Positions 1 to 9,555 of a stretch of DNA of 64,000 bases are shown here, one piece after another; positions within the stretch are counted from its first letter, which is position 1; every line of letters starts with the position of its first letter. The notes below the pieces were generated by a model. The model did not search any database. It was not told where the DNA came from and worked only from the letters and a program-made list of their open reading frames with translations. The stretch comes from Catellatospora methionotrophica (GTDB lineage: Bacteria; Actinomycetota; Actinomycetes; Mycobacteriales; Micromonosporaceae). The translations under genes were made by a program, and so were the position numbers. Location: contig NZ_JAAOTJ010000007.1 in NCBI RefSeq assembly GCF_011297335.1, positions 186,001-250,000 of the forward strand, given 5' to 3'.

Positions 1-2
1 CG

Positions 3-428
3 ATGATGCTCGCTGACATGGGATTTCCCCGGATGCCGTCGCGGGTGCTGATGACCATGATGAGCGCCGAGGACACCTCGCTCACTGCCGGTGACCTCGC
101 GGAGCGGCTGGGAGTCAGCGCGGCCGCGATCTCCGGCGCGGTCCGCTACCTGATGCAGATGGGCTTCGTCGTACGCGAGCCCGCCCCCGGCTCGCGCCGC
201 GACCGCTACCGCCTCCCCGACCAGCCCTGGTACGGCGTGACCACGGCCAAACGCGGCTTCTACGGGCAGTTCTCCGACGAGGCCGACGTGGTGATCGAAG
301 CCGCGGGCGGCGCGGCGACGCTGGCCGGCGAGCGCATGGTCGACATGCGCGACTTCTTCCGCTTCGTGGAGGAGCGGGTCGGCGGCGCGATGCAGCGCTG
401 GCAGGAACAGCGTCCACCGCGTTCCTGA
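3..428 (+). CDS. MarR/GbsR-family transcriptional regulator (5' end probably outside window)
   Basis: This is a small winged-helix DNA-binding regulator. A helix-turn-helix is visible at about residues 30-60 (LAERLGVSAAAISGAVRYL), preceded by a GFPRMPSRV segment typical of GbsR-like MarR proteins, and followed by a basic wing. The C-terminal half (residues 80-130) is helical and would be the dimerisation arm. Family members usually carry 15-25 more residues before the GFPRMPSRV segment, and the first ATG lies two bases inside the window, so the true start is probably upstream and the protein is truncated here. Its ligand and targets cannot be told from the sequence. Such regulators commonly sit beside a transporter gene, which would lie outside the window. 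Confidence 0.75.
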   Translation: MMLADMGFPRMPSRVLMTMMSAEDTSLTAGDLAERLGVSAAAISGAVRYLMQMGFVVREPAPGSRRDRYRLPDQPWYGVTTAKRGFYGQFSDEADVVIEAAGGAATLAGERMVDMRDFFRFVEERVGGAMQRWQEQRPPRS

Positions 429-1103
429 CGTATCCGTTCTCCGGCCGCACCCGCCCCGGCGTGCCGGTCCACGATCGTTTGCCTTGGCCGAGCCGTGGCG
501 ACCGCGCGCCCACGATACGCGCGGATTCCGGGCAGATCCGACGACCTTGGTGCTGTGGCGGAGGGTTTCGTCGGGGAGGGGCCGACTTTCGGTCGCGCCC
601 GGCATGAATCGGGGGTGTTCACCCGTGTGAACGAGCGGGCTCGGCGCGGGTGGCGAGCCGTTCCCGGGCGGGCTCGTGCGGTCCGTTTCGGCGGCGGCTG
701 AGCCGCCGTTCAGTGTCGTCCAGCGCCCCTCCGGCACCCGGTGCCGACGATCCGGCCCGCAGTGGCGGCCCCGGACGATCTCGCACGGGTACACCGGCCC
801 GCCGCTCCCGCCGTCGTGATCAGACCCCACCTGACCTGCGGCGATCCGCCGACAGGCGGCCACGCGGCGCGTGCCGGGCGCAACTCTGACGCAGTGGCCG
901 TGTCGAGACCGTTATGAGACCGCGACTTTTTAAGACTTGCGCGGTAGAGGAGGGGGTGTTCTGGAGGGTAATGGCTAACTTCTGCTAGATCAAACAAAAG
1001 TTTCGCGGATTCTGCGAGAAGCTATGGACACGATTGTCGAAAGCTCGTAACCTGTGCGACACACCACATCGGTGGAGTCCTATCAGGTCGGAGGAACGAG
1101 CGG
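429..1103. other. Intergenic region, 675 bp, no convincing gene
   Basis: No reading frame here has both a start with a ribosome-binding site and a recognisable product. A short GC palindrome at 692-708 could help end transcription of the upstream regulator, but it lacks a T-tract. The last 150 bp are clearly AT-richer than the rest and hold the probable promoter and operator of the sugar cluster that starts at 1104. Confidence 0.5.
977..1002. promoter_or_regulatory. Candidate operator upstream of ROK regulator
   Basis: Two 8-base half-sites (AACTTCTG and CAAAAGTT) form an imperfect inverted repeat, 7 of 8 positions matching, around a 10-base AT-rich spacer. It lies about 100 bp before the ROK regulator start. 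ROK repressors often bind such palindromes in their own promoter region. The assignment is by position and symmetry only. Confidence 0.3.
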
Positions 1104-2291
1104 ATGAGCCTTGCGCGGACGCTCTGGGATCCGCTGCACGTCAGAGTGCTGCGGCTGCTGCGAGACGAGGGTGCGCTGTCACGCGCGGAACTCGCCGACC
1201 GGCTCGACATCCCGCGTCCCCGGCTGCTCGGCGAGCTCGACCGGCTGGTCGCCGGCGGTCACGTCGCCGAGGCGGGTCCGGCGGAGTCGCGCGGCGGTCG
1301 CCGCTCGACGCTGGTGGAGCTGAACCCGAGCATGCGCTTCGCCGGCGTCGACCTCGGCGCGACGTCCATCGACGTGGAGGTCACCAACGGGCGGCTGGAG
1401 CCGGTGGCGCACTACAGCGAGCCGGCCGACATCCGCAGCGGGCCGAAGGTCACCCTGCAGCGGGTCAACGAGCTGCTCGCCAAGGCCAAGGTGGAGGGCG
1501 CGTTCGCGCACCTCGACGGCATCGGCATCGGCGTGCCCGGCCCGGTCAGCTTCCGCGACGGCGTGCCCGTCTCCCCGCCGATAATGCCCGGCTGGGACCG
1601 CTTCCCGGTGCGCGAGCTGCTCACGCGGGAACATGGCTGCCCGGCGGTGGTGGACAACGACGTGAACATCATGGCGGTGGGCGAGCGCAACGCGGGCGTG
1701 GCGCACTCCGTCGACAACTTCCTCTTCGTGAAGATCGGCACCGGCATCGGCTGCGGCGTCTTCCTCGGCGGCGAGGTCTACCGGGGCACGGACGGCTGCG
1801 CGGGCGACATCGGCCACATCCAGGTCGACAGCCACGGGCCGGTCTGCACCTGCGGCAACGTCGGCTGCCTGGAGGCCGTGTTCAGCGGCGCCGCGCTGGC
1901 CCGCGAGGCCACCGCCGCGGCCCGCTCGGGCACCTCGCCCGCGCTGGCCGACCGGCTGGCGACCAACGGTGTGGTCACCGCGCTGGACGTCGCCGTCGCC
2001 GCGGTCGAGGGCGACGTGGCCTGCGTGCAGCTGATCCGCGACGGCGGCCGCCGCATCGGCACCGTGCTGGCCGGTCTGGTCAGCTTCGTGAACCCTTCGA
2101 TGATCGTCATCGGCGGCGGGCTGGCCCAGCTGGGCCACATCATGCTCGCCGAGATCCGCAGTGTGGTGTATCGGCGCTCGCTGCCGCTGGCCACCGGCAA
2201 CCTGCCGCTGGTGCTGTCCGAGCTGGGTCCCCGCGCCGGTGTGGCCGGTGCCGCGGTGCTGGCCAGCGAGATCGCCTTCGAGCAGGCCTGA
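1104..2291 (+). CDS. ROK-family transcriptional regulator of the sugar cluster
   Basis: ROK proteins of this type combine an N-terminal winged helix (here about residues 10-70) with a sugar-kinase-like domain that senses a sugar. The kinase-like part starts with GVDLGATSIDVEV (phosphate-binding loop) and contains GIGVPGPV, DNDVNIMAVGE and GTGIGCGVFLGG. The ROK zinc motif follows, with GHIQ and a CTCGNVGCLE cluster at about residues 240-260. The start is supported by GGAGG at 1090-1094. The gene stands directly ahead of a ribose-type ABC importer in the same direction, so it most likely controls that cluster, probably as a repressor released by the imported sugar. Whether the domain still phosphorylates sugar is not decidable from sequence. 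Confidence 0.88.
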   Translation: MSLARTLWDPLHVRVLRLLRDEGALSRAELADRLDIPRPRLLGELDRLVAGGHVAEAGPAESRGGRRSTLVELNPSMRFAGVDLGATSIDVEVTNGRLEPVAHYSEPADIRSGPKVTLQRVNELLAKAKVEGAFAHLDGIGIGVPGPVSFRDGVPVSPPIMPGWDRFPVRELLTREHGCPAVVDNDVNIMAVGERNAGVAHSVDNFLFVKIGTGIGCGVFLGGEVYRGTDGCAGDIGHIQVDSHGPVCTCGNVGCLEAVFSGAALAREATAAARSGTSPALADRLATNGVVTALDVAVAAVEGDVACVQLIRDGGRRIGTVLAGLVSFVNPSMIVIGGGLAQLGHIMLAEIRSVVYRRSLPLATGNLPLVLSELGPRAGVAGAAVLASEIAFEQA

Positions 2292-2316
2292 GCCTGAGAT
2301 GAGCGTGGAGTCGAGC

Positions 2317-3867
2317 ATGAGCGAGCAGGCGGAGCGGGGCGGCGACGTCGTCCTGAAACTGTCCGGTGTGGTCAAGACCTTCCCTGGCGTACGCGCCCTC
2401 GACGGTGTCGAGCTGGAGGTGCGCGCGGGTGAGGTGCACTGCCTGCTGGGGCAGAACGGCGCCGGCAAGTCGACGCTGATCAAGGTGCTGGCCGGCGTGC
2501 ACCGCCCGGACTCCGGCGACGTGCAGTGGCTGGGCGAGCAGGTCTCGTTCAGCGGCCCGCAGGCCGCGATGAAGGCCGGCATCGCCACCATCTACCAGGA
2601 GCTCGACCTCGTCGACGAGCTGTCGGTGGCGGAGAACATCTACCTCGGCCACGAGCCGCGCAGCCTCGGCTTCGTGCACAAGGGGCAGGCCGCGCGCCAG
2701 GCCCGGGAGCTGTTGGGCCGCCTCGGCCACGGCGAGATCCCGGCGCACCGGCTGGTCAGGTCGCTGCCCGCCGCGGGCAAGCAGATCGTCAGCATGGCGC
2801 GGGCGCTGTCGCACTCGGCCAAGCTGATCATCATGGACGAGCCCAGCGCGGTGCTGGCGCACGACGAGGTCGGCAACCTGTTCCGGATCATCCGGGAGCT
2901 CACCGCGCAGGGCATCGCCGTGGTGTACATCTCGCACCGGCTGGAGGAGATCCGCGAGATCGGTGACCGGGTCACCGTGCTCAAGGACGGCCGCACCTCG
3001 GCGGTCAACCTGCCGGCCCGCACCACCCCGACCCGTGACCTGGTCAGCCGGATGACCGGCCGCTCCATCGAGTACGTCTTCCCCCCGCGCCCGGACACCG
3101 CGCCCGGCGAGAAGCTGCTGGAGGTGCGCGGGCTGGGCCGGTCCGGCGAGTTCACCGGCATCGACCTGGACGTGCACGCGGGCGAGATCGTCGGCATCGC
3201 GGGCCTGGTCGGCTCGGGCCGGTCGGAGGTGCTGGAGACGGTGTTCGGCGCACGCCAGGCCGAGGCCGGCACGGTGGTCATGGACGGCCGCGCCCTTCCG
3301 CCCGGCAATGTCGCCGCCGCGGTGCGGGCGGGCCTGGGCATGGCCCCGGAGGAGCGCAAGAGCCAGGCGCTGCTGCTGGGCCAGCCGATCTACCGCAACA
3401 TGACGCTGACCAACTTCAGCTCGTACGCCACGGCCGGGTTCACCGACGCGGGCAAGGAGCAGGCGGAGGCGAGCCGCGTCGCGGACACGCTGGAGCTGCG
3501 GCCCCGCGACGTGCGCCGGGCCGTGCGCACCCTGTCGGGCGGCAACCAGCAGAAGGTGGTCGTCGGCCGGTGGCTGCTGGGCCGCACCCGGCTGCTGCTG
3601 CTCGACGAGCCGACCCGGGGCGTGGACGTGGGCGCACGGGCGGAGCTCTACCAGGTGATCCGCGACCTCGCCGCGAACGGCGTCGGGGTGCTGCTGGTCT
3701 CCAGTGAGGTGCCGGAGGTGCTCGGGCTGTCCGACCGGGTGCTGGTCATGCGCGAGGGACGGGTGGTGCGCACCGCGCCCGCGACCGACCTCAGCGAAGA
3801 GGACGTACTCGATCTGGTGATGGCGGGATCGCTGACCGCCGCGACGACTGAAGAGGTGGCCGCGTGA
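2317..3867 (+). CDS. Sugar ABC transporter, duplicated ATP-binding protein (RbsA/MglA type)
   Basis: This is the energising subunit of a CUT2-type monosaccharide importer, with two fused nucleotide-binding domains at the inner membrane face. The first has Walker A GQNGAGKST, Q-loop YQEL and Walker B IIMDEPS, but a degenerate signature (SLPAAGKQ). The second has a degenerate Walker A (GLVGSGRSE), a full LSGGNQQK signature and Walker B LLLLDEPT. This asymmetry is normal for RbsA/MglA proteins, where one composite site hydrolyses ATP. I chose the ATG at 2317 because GGAG lies six bases upstream; an in-frame ATG at 2299 has no clear ribosome-binding site. The stop overlaps the permease start by four bases, so the two are translationally coupled. 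Confidence 0.92.
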   Translation: MSEQAERGGDVVLKLSGVVKTFPGVRALDGVELEVRAGEVHCLLGQNGAGKSTLIKVLAGVHRPDSGDVQWLGEQVSFSGPQAAMKAGIATIYQELDLVDELSVAENIYLGHEPRSLGFVHKGQAARQARELLGRLGHGEIPAHRLVRSLPAAGKQIVSMARALSHSAKLIIMDEPSAVLAHDEVGNLFRIIRELTAQGIAVVYISHRLEEIREIGDRVTVLKDGRTSAVNLPARTTPTRDLVSRMTGRSIEYVFPPRPDTAPGEKLLEVRGLGRSGEFTGIDLDVHAGEIVGIAGLVGSGRSEVLETVFGARQAEAGTVVMDGRALPPGNVAAAVRAGLGMAPEERKSQALLLGQPIYRNMTLTNFSSYATAGFTDAGKEQAEASRVADTLELRPRDVRRAVRTLSGGNQQKVVVGRWLLGRTRLLLLDEPTRGVDVGARAELYQVIRDLAANGVGVLLVSSEVPEVLGLSDRVLVMREGRVVRTAPATDLSEEDVLDLVMAGSLTAATTEEVAA

Positions 3868-4955
3868 GCGTGTCCAGTGAACAGAAGGTGGATAACGGGG
3901 CGGTGGGCCACGCGCCTCACCCGGCCCCGGCCGCCCAGAAGACGAGCTGGTGGAAGGACGAGGCGCAGGAGTCGACGCGCCGCAACCTCGGCCTGGTCGG
4001 GGTGCTGCTGGCGCTGTTCGCGATCGGCGCGTTCATCCGGCCGGATCTCTACAGCGACGCCGACTGGGTCGTCAACAACATCATGGTCATCCTGACCCAG
4101 GCGGCCGCGATCGGCGTCATCACCGTCGGCATGACCTTCGTGATCATCGGTGGCGGCATCGACCTGTCCGTCGGGGCGCTGATCGCGCTGTCGGGGGTGT
4201 GGGCCACCACGCTCGCCACGCAGAGCTTCGGCCCGGTCGGCATGATCTTCACCGCGGTCGCGGTCGGCATCGGCGCGGGCCTGGTCAACGGCGCGCTCGT
4301 CGCGTACGGCAAGCTGGTGCCCTTCATCGCCACCCTGGCCATGCTGGTCGCGGCGCGCGGTCTGGCCGCGCAGATCTCCGGCAAGCAGACCCAGATCTCC
4401 ACCGACACGTTCATCAACAGCCTCGCCACCACCCGCCCGCTGGGCATCCCGATGCTGGTCATCATCCTGCTGGTGGTCGCCGGGCTCGGCTGGGTGCTGC
4501 TCAACCGCACCACCTTCGGCCGGCGCACCGTCGCCATCGGCGGCAACCCCGAGGCGGCCCGGCTGGCCGGCATCAACGTCCGCGGCCACACCATGCTGCT
4601 GTACGCCCTGTCGGGTCTGTGCTGCGGCATCGCCGCCATCATGCTCACCTCGCTCGCCACCTCGTCCCAGGCGGCCGCGGCCGAACTCTACGAACTCGAC
4701 GCGATCGCCGCGGCGATCATCGGCGGCACGCTGCTCTCCGGCGGCCGCGGCACCATCGTCGGCTCGCTGTTCGGCGTGATCGTGTTCTCCGCGATCACCA
4801 ACCTGTTCGCCATCGCCAACCTGCCCACCGAGGTCCAGAACATGGTCAAGGGCGCGATCATCGTGGTCGCGGTCCTTCTCCAGCAGGTGCGGTTCTCGTC
4901 CATCACGCAGTTCGCCCGAAGGCACGGTCTCACTCGGGCGAAACCGCAGACCTGA
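3864..4955 (+). CDS. Sugar ABC transporter permease (RbsC type)
   Basis: This polytopic inner-membrane protein is the translocation pore of the CUT2 importer. A hydrophilic N-terminus of about 45 residues is followed by roughly nine or ten hydrophobic segments. It carries the conserved GITVGMTFVII-like region (here GVITVGMTFVIIGGGIDLSV) and the IIGGTLLSGGRGT loop that contacts the ATPase. The GTG start overlaps the ATPase stop in a GTGA junction. It works with the preceding ATPase and the following binding protein; the substrate cannot be read from the permease alone. Confidence 0.92.
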   Translation: MSVSSEQKVDNGAVGHAPHPAPAAQKTSWWKDEAQESTRRNLGLVGVLLALFAIGAFIRPDLYSDADWVVNNIMVILTQAAAIGVITVGMTFVIIGGGIDLSVGALIALSGVWATTLATQSFGPVGMIFTAVAVGIGAGLVNGALVAYGKLVPFIATLAMLVAARGLAAQISGKQTQISTDTFINSLATTRPLGIPMLVIILLVVAGLGWVLLNRTTFGRRTVAIGGNPEAARLAGINVRGHTMLLYALSGLCCGIAAIMLTSLATSSQAAAAELYELDAIAAAIIGGTLLSGGRGTIVGSLFGVIVFSAITNLFAIANLPTEVQNMVKGAIIVVAVLLQQVRFSSITQFARRHGLTRAKPQT

Positions 4956-5093
4956 CCGCCCGCGGCGCCGGGCAGCCCGCCCGGCCCGCAACCGCACAGG
5001 TTCCATCACCGCACAGCCCGCTCCACCTGGGGTGACCGTCGAACGCGACGGCCGCCAGGCCGAATGCACCCTCGCGACGACCAGGAGGTCGTG

Positions 5094-6149
5094 ATGACCA
5101 ACCCGATTCCGGACACGTCCCGCCGCCGGCTCCTCTTCGGCGGCACGGCGATCGCCGCCGGCGCCCTGCTTACCGCCTGCACCAGCAACGAGCAGACGCC
5201 GACCCCGACGCAGACCAAGGGCGCCGACACCGAAAACCCGAACACCGCCGCCGGCAAGGCGGTCACGATCGGCTTCTCCGCCCCGGCCGCCGACCACGGC
5301 TGGATCGCGGCGATCACCAACAACGCCAAGGCGCAGGCCGGGGCGTACAAGGACGTCACGTTCAAGCAGGTCGAGGCGGGCAAGGACGCCGCCGCCCAGC
5401 GTGCCGCGCTGGACACCCTGATCGCCGAGAAGCCCGACGTGATCGTGCTGCTGCCGCACGACGGCAAGGAGCTCAACGCGTTCGGCCTCAAGGCGATGGA
5501 GGCGGGCATCCCGGTCGTGAACCTGGACCGTGCCTTCCCCGACGCGCTGGCCTACCGCCTGCAGATCAAGGGCGACAACTACGGCATGGGCGTGGCCGCC
5601 GGCCACTACATCGGCAAGACGCTCAAGGCCAAGAACGTGGCCAGCCCGATCATCGGCGAGATCGCCGGCATGGACGAGCTGGAGCTGACCCAGGAGCGCA
5701 GCGCGGGCTTCAAGGCCGCGCTGGCCACCTACGGCTTCACCGTGGCCAACCGTCGCGCCGCGCGCTTCACCGCCGACAGCGGCCAGAAGGAGGCCCAGAA
5801 CCTCCTGCAGGCGCTGCCGAAGATGGACGCGCTGTGGAACCACGACGACGACCAGGGCATCGGCGTGCTGGCCGCGATCACGGCGGCCAACCGTTCCGAG
5901 TTCTTCATGGTCGGCGGCGCCGGCTCGAAGAAGGCGATCGAGGACATCGCCGCCGACAAGACCGTGCTCAAGGCGACGGTCACCTACAGCCCGTCCATGG
6001 CGTCGTCGGCGATCTCGCTGGCCCGCCTGATCGCCCAGGGCCGTGGCATGTCGGACCTGGTCGAGCTGCAGGTGCCCAAGGAGGTCATCCTGGCTTCTGA
6101 GACGATCACGAAAGAGAACGCGAGCACGTACCTCAAGCTCGGTTTCTAA
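5094..6149 (+). CDS. Sugar ABC transporter substrate-binding lipoprotein
   Basis: This is a periplasmic-binding-protein type I receptor (ribose/galactose-binding fold) anchored outside the membrane. The N-terminus has a twin-arginine stretch (SRRRLLFGG) and a lipobox ending LLTAC at about residue 24, so it is probably a Tat-exported lipoprotein. The mature domain begins near VTIGFSAPAADHGW, typical of RbsB-like proteins, and contains a KPDVIVLLP strand and a GDNYGMG hinge region. The ATG at 5094 is favoured by AGGAGG at 5083-5088. It sits 138 bp after the permease. The natural ligand is a monosaccharide or inositol-like compound by family, not shown directly. Confidence 0.9.
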   Translation: MTNPIPDTSRRRLLFGGTAIAAGALLTACTSNEQTPTPTQTKGADTENPNTAAGKAVTIGFSAPAADHGWIAAITNNAKAQAGAYKDVTFKQVEAGKDAAAQRAALDTLIAEKPDVIVLLPHDGKELNAFGLKAMEAGIPVVNLDRAFPDALAYRLQIKGDNYGMGVAAGHYIGKTLKAKNVASPIIGEIAGMDELELTQERSAGFKAALATYGFTVANRRAARFTADSGQKEAQNLLQALPKMDALWNHDDDQGIGVLAAITAANRSEFFMVGGAGSKKAIEDIAADKTVLKATVTYSPSMASSAISLARLIAQGRGMSDLVELQVPKEVILASETITKENASTYLKLGF

Positions 6150-6202
6150 GCCCGACATGGTTCGCCCGCACCAGCGGGCTCGGTAACGGAGGAGCCCACC
6201 CC

Positions 6203-7408
6203 GTGTCCATAAACGACAATAAGGAACTGCGGGTCGGCATGGTCGGCTACGCGTTCATGGGCGCCGCGCACTCACAGGCGTGGCGCACCGTGAACCGCGC
6301 GTTCGACCTGCCCCTGCGGGTCCGGATGGCGGCGGTCTGCGGCCGTGACGAGGCCAAGGTGTCCGAGGCGGCCGACAAGCTCGGCTGGGACGGCTACGTC
6401 ACGGACTGGCGGGAACTGATCGCCCGGGACGACATCGACGTGATCGACGTCTGCACGCCCGGCGACAGCCACGCCGAGATCACCATCGCCGCCCTCGCCG
6501 CGGGCAAGCACGTCATGTGCGAGAAACCGCTGGCGAACTCCGTGGCGGAGGCTCGGGCGATGGTCGATGCCGCAGCCGCGGCGCGGGAGTCGGGTATTCG
6601 TACGCTGTGCGGGTTCAACTACCGGCGCGTGCCGGCGGCGGCGCTGATGCGTCAGATGGTCGCCGCCGGCAGGCTCGGGGTGATCCGCCACGTGCGTGCC
6701 GTGTATCTCCAGGACTGGATCACCGATCCGGAGTTCCCGCTGGTCTGGAGGCTCCAGCAGGAGCGTGCCGGGTCCGGGGCGCTCGGCGACATCGGTGCGC
6801 ACATCATCGACCTGACCCAGTACGTCACGGGGCAGCGCATCACCGGCGTGAGCGCGCTGACCGAGACGTTCATCAAGGAGCGGCCGATCCCGGCCGAGGC
6901 GAGCGGTCTCGCGGCCACCGGCAACGGCCAGGCCGTCGGCCAGGTGACCGTCGACGACGCCGCGCTGTTCACGGCGCGGCTGTCCGGCGGGGCCATCGCC
7001 ACGTACGAGGCCAGCCGCTTCGCTCTGGGCCGCAAGAACGGCCTGCGGATCGAGATCAACGGTTCGCTGGGCTCGCTCGTGTTCGACCTGGAGCGCCTCA
7101 ACGAGCTGGAGTTCTACGACGGCACCAAGCCGTCCGCCGAGCAGGGCTTCAACCGGATCCTGGTGACCGAGCCCGAGCACCCGTACCTGGCGGCCTGGTG
7201 GCCGCCGGGCCACATCATCGGGTACGAGCATTCCTTCACCCACCAGATGCGCGACTTCGTGCAGGCCGTGGCGGAGGGCGTCGACCCTCACCCCTCCTTC
7301 GAGGAGGCCCTCGGCGTGCAGCTCGTGCTCGAAGCGGTGCAGAGCTCCGCCGCGTCCGGGTCCGCCTGGACGCAGGTGGCGCAGCCCACCGTCCCGGTCG
7401 CGGCCTGA
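6203..7408 (+). CDS. Gfo/Idh/MocA-family NAD(P)-dependent oxidoreductase
   Basis: The N-terminal Rossmann domain (residues 8-130) holds a dinucleotide-binding start (VGMVGYAFMGAAHSQAW) and the family hallmark EKP motif in MCEKPLANS. The C-terminal alpha/beta domain contains GALGDIGAHIIDL, whose aspartate and histidine are the usual catalytic and substrate residues. Such enzymes oxidise or reduce sugars and inositols at one hydroxyl. The position after a sugar importer and before a TIM-barrel isomerase supports a shared catabolic route for the imported compound. The GTG start has a good GGAGG about ten bases upstream. The exact substrate is unknown. Confidence 0.9.
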   Translation: MSINDNKELRVGMVGYAFMGAAHSQAWRTVNRAFDLPLRVRMAAVCGRDEAKVSEAADKLGWDGYVTDWRELIARDDIDVIDVCTPGDSHAEITIAALAAGKHVMCEKPLANSVAEARAMVDAAAAARESGIRTLCGFNYRRVPAAALMRQMVAAGRLGVIRHVRAVYLQDWITDPEFPLVWRLQQERAGSGALGDIGAHIIDLTQYVTGQRITGVSALTETFIKERPIPAEASGLAATGNGQAVGQVTVDDAALFTARLSGGAIATYEASRFALGRKNGLRIEINGSLGSLVFDLERLNELEFYDGTKPSAEQGFNRILVTEPEHPYLAAWWPPGHIIGYEHSFTHQMRDFVQAVAEGVDPHPSFEEALGVQLVLEAVQSSAASGSAWTQVAQPTVPVAA

Positions 7409-7429
7409 CCGCGCCGGCACCGAACGTGG

Positions 7430-7462
7430 GAGGGCCGGCCGGACGCCGACCGACCGGCCCTC
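7430..7462 (+). terminator. Intercistronic hairpin between oxidoreductase and isomerase genes
   Basis: A 9-bp perfect GC stem (7430-7438 with 7454-7462) lies between two co-directional genes. It may attenuate transcription or stabilise mRNA ends. There is no T-tract. Confidence 0.35.
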
Positions 7463-7524
7463 TCGCCCAACGACCCGGCGTGACCCGCCGCACTGGCTAA
7501 CCGCACAGATCGGAGAGCGAACAC

Positions 7525-8529
7525 ATGCCCCGACCCATCACCCTGTTCACCGGCCAGTGGGCGGACCTTCCCTTCGAGGAGGTCTGCCGGCTGGCGTCCG
7601 AGTGGGGCTACGACGGCCTGGAGATCGCCTGCTGGGGCGACCACTTCGAGGTCGACAAGGCGCTGTCGGACGAGACCTACATCCCGCGCAAGCGCGCCCA
7701 GCTGGAGAAGTACGGGCTGAGCGTCTACGCGATCTCCAACCACCTGGTCGGGCAGGCCGTCTGCGACAACCCGATCGACGAGCGCCACAAGGGCATCCTG
7801 CCCGCCCGCATCTGGGGCGACGGCGAGCCCGAGGGCGTACGCCAGCGCGCCGCCGCCGAGATGGCCGACACCGCCCGCGCCGCCGCCAAGCTCGGGGTGA
7901 ATGTGGTCGTCGGCTTCACCGGCTCGCCGATCTGGCACTTCGTGGCCATGTTCCCGCCGGTGCCGCAGTCGATGATCGACGCAGGTTACGAGGAGTTCGC
8001 CCGCCGCTGGCACCCGATCCTCGACGTGTACGACGAGGTCGGCGTGCGGTTCGCGCACGAGGTGCACCCGAGCGAGATCGCGTACGACTACCACACCACC
8101 CGCCGCACCCTGGACGCGCTGGGCAACCGGCCCGCGTTCGGGCTGAACTGGGACCCGTCGCACATGGTGTGGCAGGGCTGCGACCCGGTGAACTTCATCC
8201 TCGACTTCGCCGAGCGCATCTACCACGTGGACTGCAAGGACACGAAGGTGCGCATGGGCGACGGCCGCCGCGGCATCCTGTCGTCCCACCTGCCCTGGGC
8301 GGACCTGCGCCGGGGCTGGGACTTCGTGTCCACCGGCCACGGCGACGTGCCGTGGGAGGACTGCTTCCGCGCCCTGAACTCGATCGGCTACGACGGCCCG
8401 ATCTCGATCGAGTGGGAGGACGCCGGCATGGACCGCCTCGTCGGTGCTCCCCAGGCGCTGGAGTTCGTCCGCGGCCTGCTCTTCGACCCGCCCACCGCCT
8501 CGTTCGACGCGGCTTTCAGCTCGGACTGA
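7525..8529 (+). CDS. Sugar phosphate isomerase/epimerase family protein (xylose-isomerase-like TIM barrel)
   Basis: The sequence reads as an AP-endonuclease-2/xylose-isomerase-like TIM barrel. It starts with [16 protein letters not shown] and [13 protein letters not shown] and contains the metal-binding strands [36 protein letters not shown] and [10 protein letters not shown]. The glutamate, aspartate and histidine residues in those strands are the usual divalent-metal ligands. Enzymes of this family isomerise, epimerise or dehydrate sugars and inositol derivatives. It is the last gene of the cluster that starts with the ROK regulator, and ends just before a strong bidirectional terminator. 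Substrate not determined. Confidence 0.88.
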   Translation: MPRPITLFTGQWADLPFEEVCRLASEWGYDGLEIACWGDHFEVDKALSDETYIPRKRAQLEKYGLSVYAISNHLVGQAVCDNPIDERHKGILPARIWGDGEPEGVRQRAAAEMADTARAAAKLGVNVVVGFTGSPIWHFVAMFPPVPQSMIDAGYEEFARRWHPILDVYDEVGVRFAHEVHPSEIAYDYHTTRRTLDALGNRPAFGLNWDPSHMVWQGCDPVNFILDFAERIYHVDCKDTKVRMGDGRRGILSSHLPWADLRRGWDFVSTGHGDVPWEDCFRALNSIGYDGPISIEWEDAGMDRLVGAPQALEFVRGLLFDPPTASFDAAFSSD

Positions 8530-8660
8530 CCCTCAGCCAGCCCCCGCCGGCCGCTGCTCCCACGTGACGGCCGGCGGGCCTGTCTCTCCACCGGCCTCGG
8601 CTCGAGAGCCTCGTCGCGTACGGGATCGCCCGCGCGCACTACGCCGTGCTGTGGAAAGCA

Positions 8661-8723
8661 TGATCGCTGCCTGCGGTCAGAACCTGCGGTGTGACCCGAG
8701 GTTCTGACCGCAGACAGCGATCA
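8661..8723. terminator. Bidirectional terminator, member of a palindromic repeat family
   Basis: A 25-bp stem with one mismatch (8661-8685 with 8699-8723) closes a 13-base loop, midway between convergent genes. Its arm sequence (TGATCGCTG followed by CTGCGGTCAGAAC) recurs in a second palindrome at 22,750, so it is both a terminator by position and part of a repeat family. Confidence 0.75.
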
Positions 8724-8740
8724 ATGGTTACCGGCGGTCG

Positions 8741-9520
8741 CTAGCAGCGGGGGACGCCGGGGATGAAGCCGTCGTAGCCGGTGTAGACGTAGGCGTCGGA
8801 GATGAAACGGCCCGAGCCGATGCGGTCCCAGATGTTGCTGGTGCCGTACGTGCCGGTGACCGTGGTGCCGGTCGTCTGGCACTGGATGGCGACGGTCGCG
8901 CCGTCGCTGACGGTGCCGACCGAGGAGTAGCTCGTGCCGGGGCCCGAGCGCACGGTCAGCGCCGTGCCCGCGGTGTTCACGGTGCCCTGCGCCGCGCCGC
9001 CGCCGCAGCCGTTGTCGCTGGTGTAGTTCTTGGTGCCCCAGTAGAGCGCGGTCGCGCCGTTGAACTTGATCTGGATGGCGGAGCCGCCGGAGCGCTGCTC
9101 GTAGTGCAGGTGGGGGCCGGTCGAGCCGCCGGTGGTGCCGACGTACCCGATCACGGTGCCGTACTTGACGGTCTGGCCCACGGACACGTTGAACGCGTTC
9201 AGGTGCGCGTAGTAGGTGGTGTAACCGCTGCCGTGGTTGATCCGGACGTACTTGCCGTAGCTGGTGTCACCGAGGTTGGTGACCACGTCGACCGTGCCGG
9301 GCGCGCTGGCCACGACCGGGTCGCCCTGGTCGTCGGTGCGGTTGAAGTCGATGGCGTTGGCGGGGCTGTGGTTGGTGCGGGTCTGGCCCGACCACACCTG
9401 GTTGCAGGGGAACGGGACCTTGAAGGTGGGGGCCGCCATCGCGGGCGAGGCCTCGACCAGGACGGCCGCGCCGATGGCGACGGTGGCCACGGCCAGCCCC
9501 AGGATGCGCTTGAGGTGCAC
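8741..9520 (-). CDS. Secreted M23-family peptidase with C-terminal SH3-like domain
   Basis: This is a cell-wall endopeptidase exported across the membrane. The signal peptide is clear (HLKRILGLAVATVAIGAAVL, cleavage after SPAMA). The LytM/M23 domain shows the zinc ligands: a histidine and aspartate in HSPANAIDF, and the HLH motif in GPHLHYEQ. A run of about 60 residues after the catalytic domain (TALTVRSGPGTSYSSVGTVS) is a bacterial SH3-like wall-binding repeat. The GTG at 9520 is preceded by an AAAGGA ribosome site and directly begins the signal peptide. It is tandem with a second M23 gene on the same strand and faces a SARP regulator further upstream. Confidence 0.9.
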   Translation of the reverse strand: MHLKRILGLAVATVAIGAAVLVEASPAMAAPTFKVPFPCNQVWSGQTRTNHSPANAIDFNRTDDQGDPVVASAPGTVDVVTNLGDTSYGKYVRINHGSGYTTYYAHLNAFNVSVGQTVKYGTVIGYVGTTGGSTGPHLHYEQRSGGSAIQIKFNGATALYWGTKNYTSDNGCGGGAAQGTVNTAGTALTVRSGPGTSYSSVGTVSDGATVAIQCQTTGTTVTGTYGTSNIWDRIGSGRFISDAYVYTGYDGFIPGVPRC

Positions 9521-9555
9521 GGGGGTGTTCCTTTCGGTGACGTGAGGGGGAAGGG

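Noticed and set aside
495-997. Short open frames in the first intergenic region
   Set aside because: No ribosome sites, low-complexity arginine/serine/proline content.
1034-2302. Arginine-rich long frame over the ROK gene
   Set aside because: Shadow of the ROK gene in another phase, typical of high-GC DNA.
3648-6158. 836-codon minus-strand frame over the permease and binding-protein genes
   Set aside because: Composition is histidine/arginine/aspartate-rich shadow coding; the plus-strand genes are clear.
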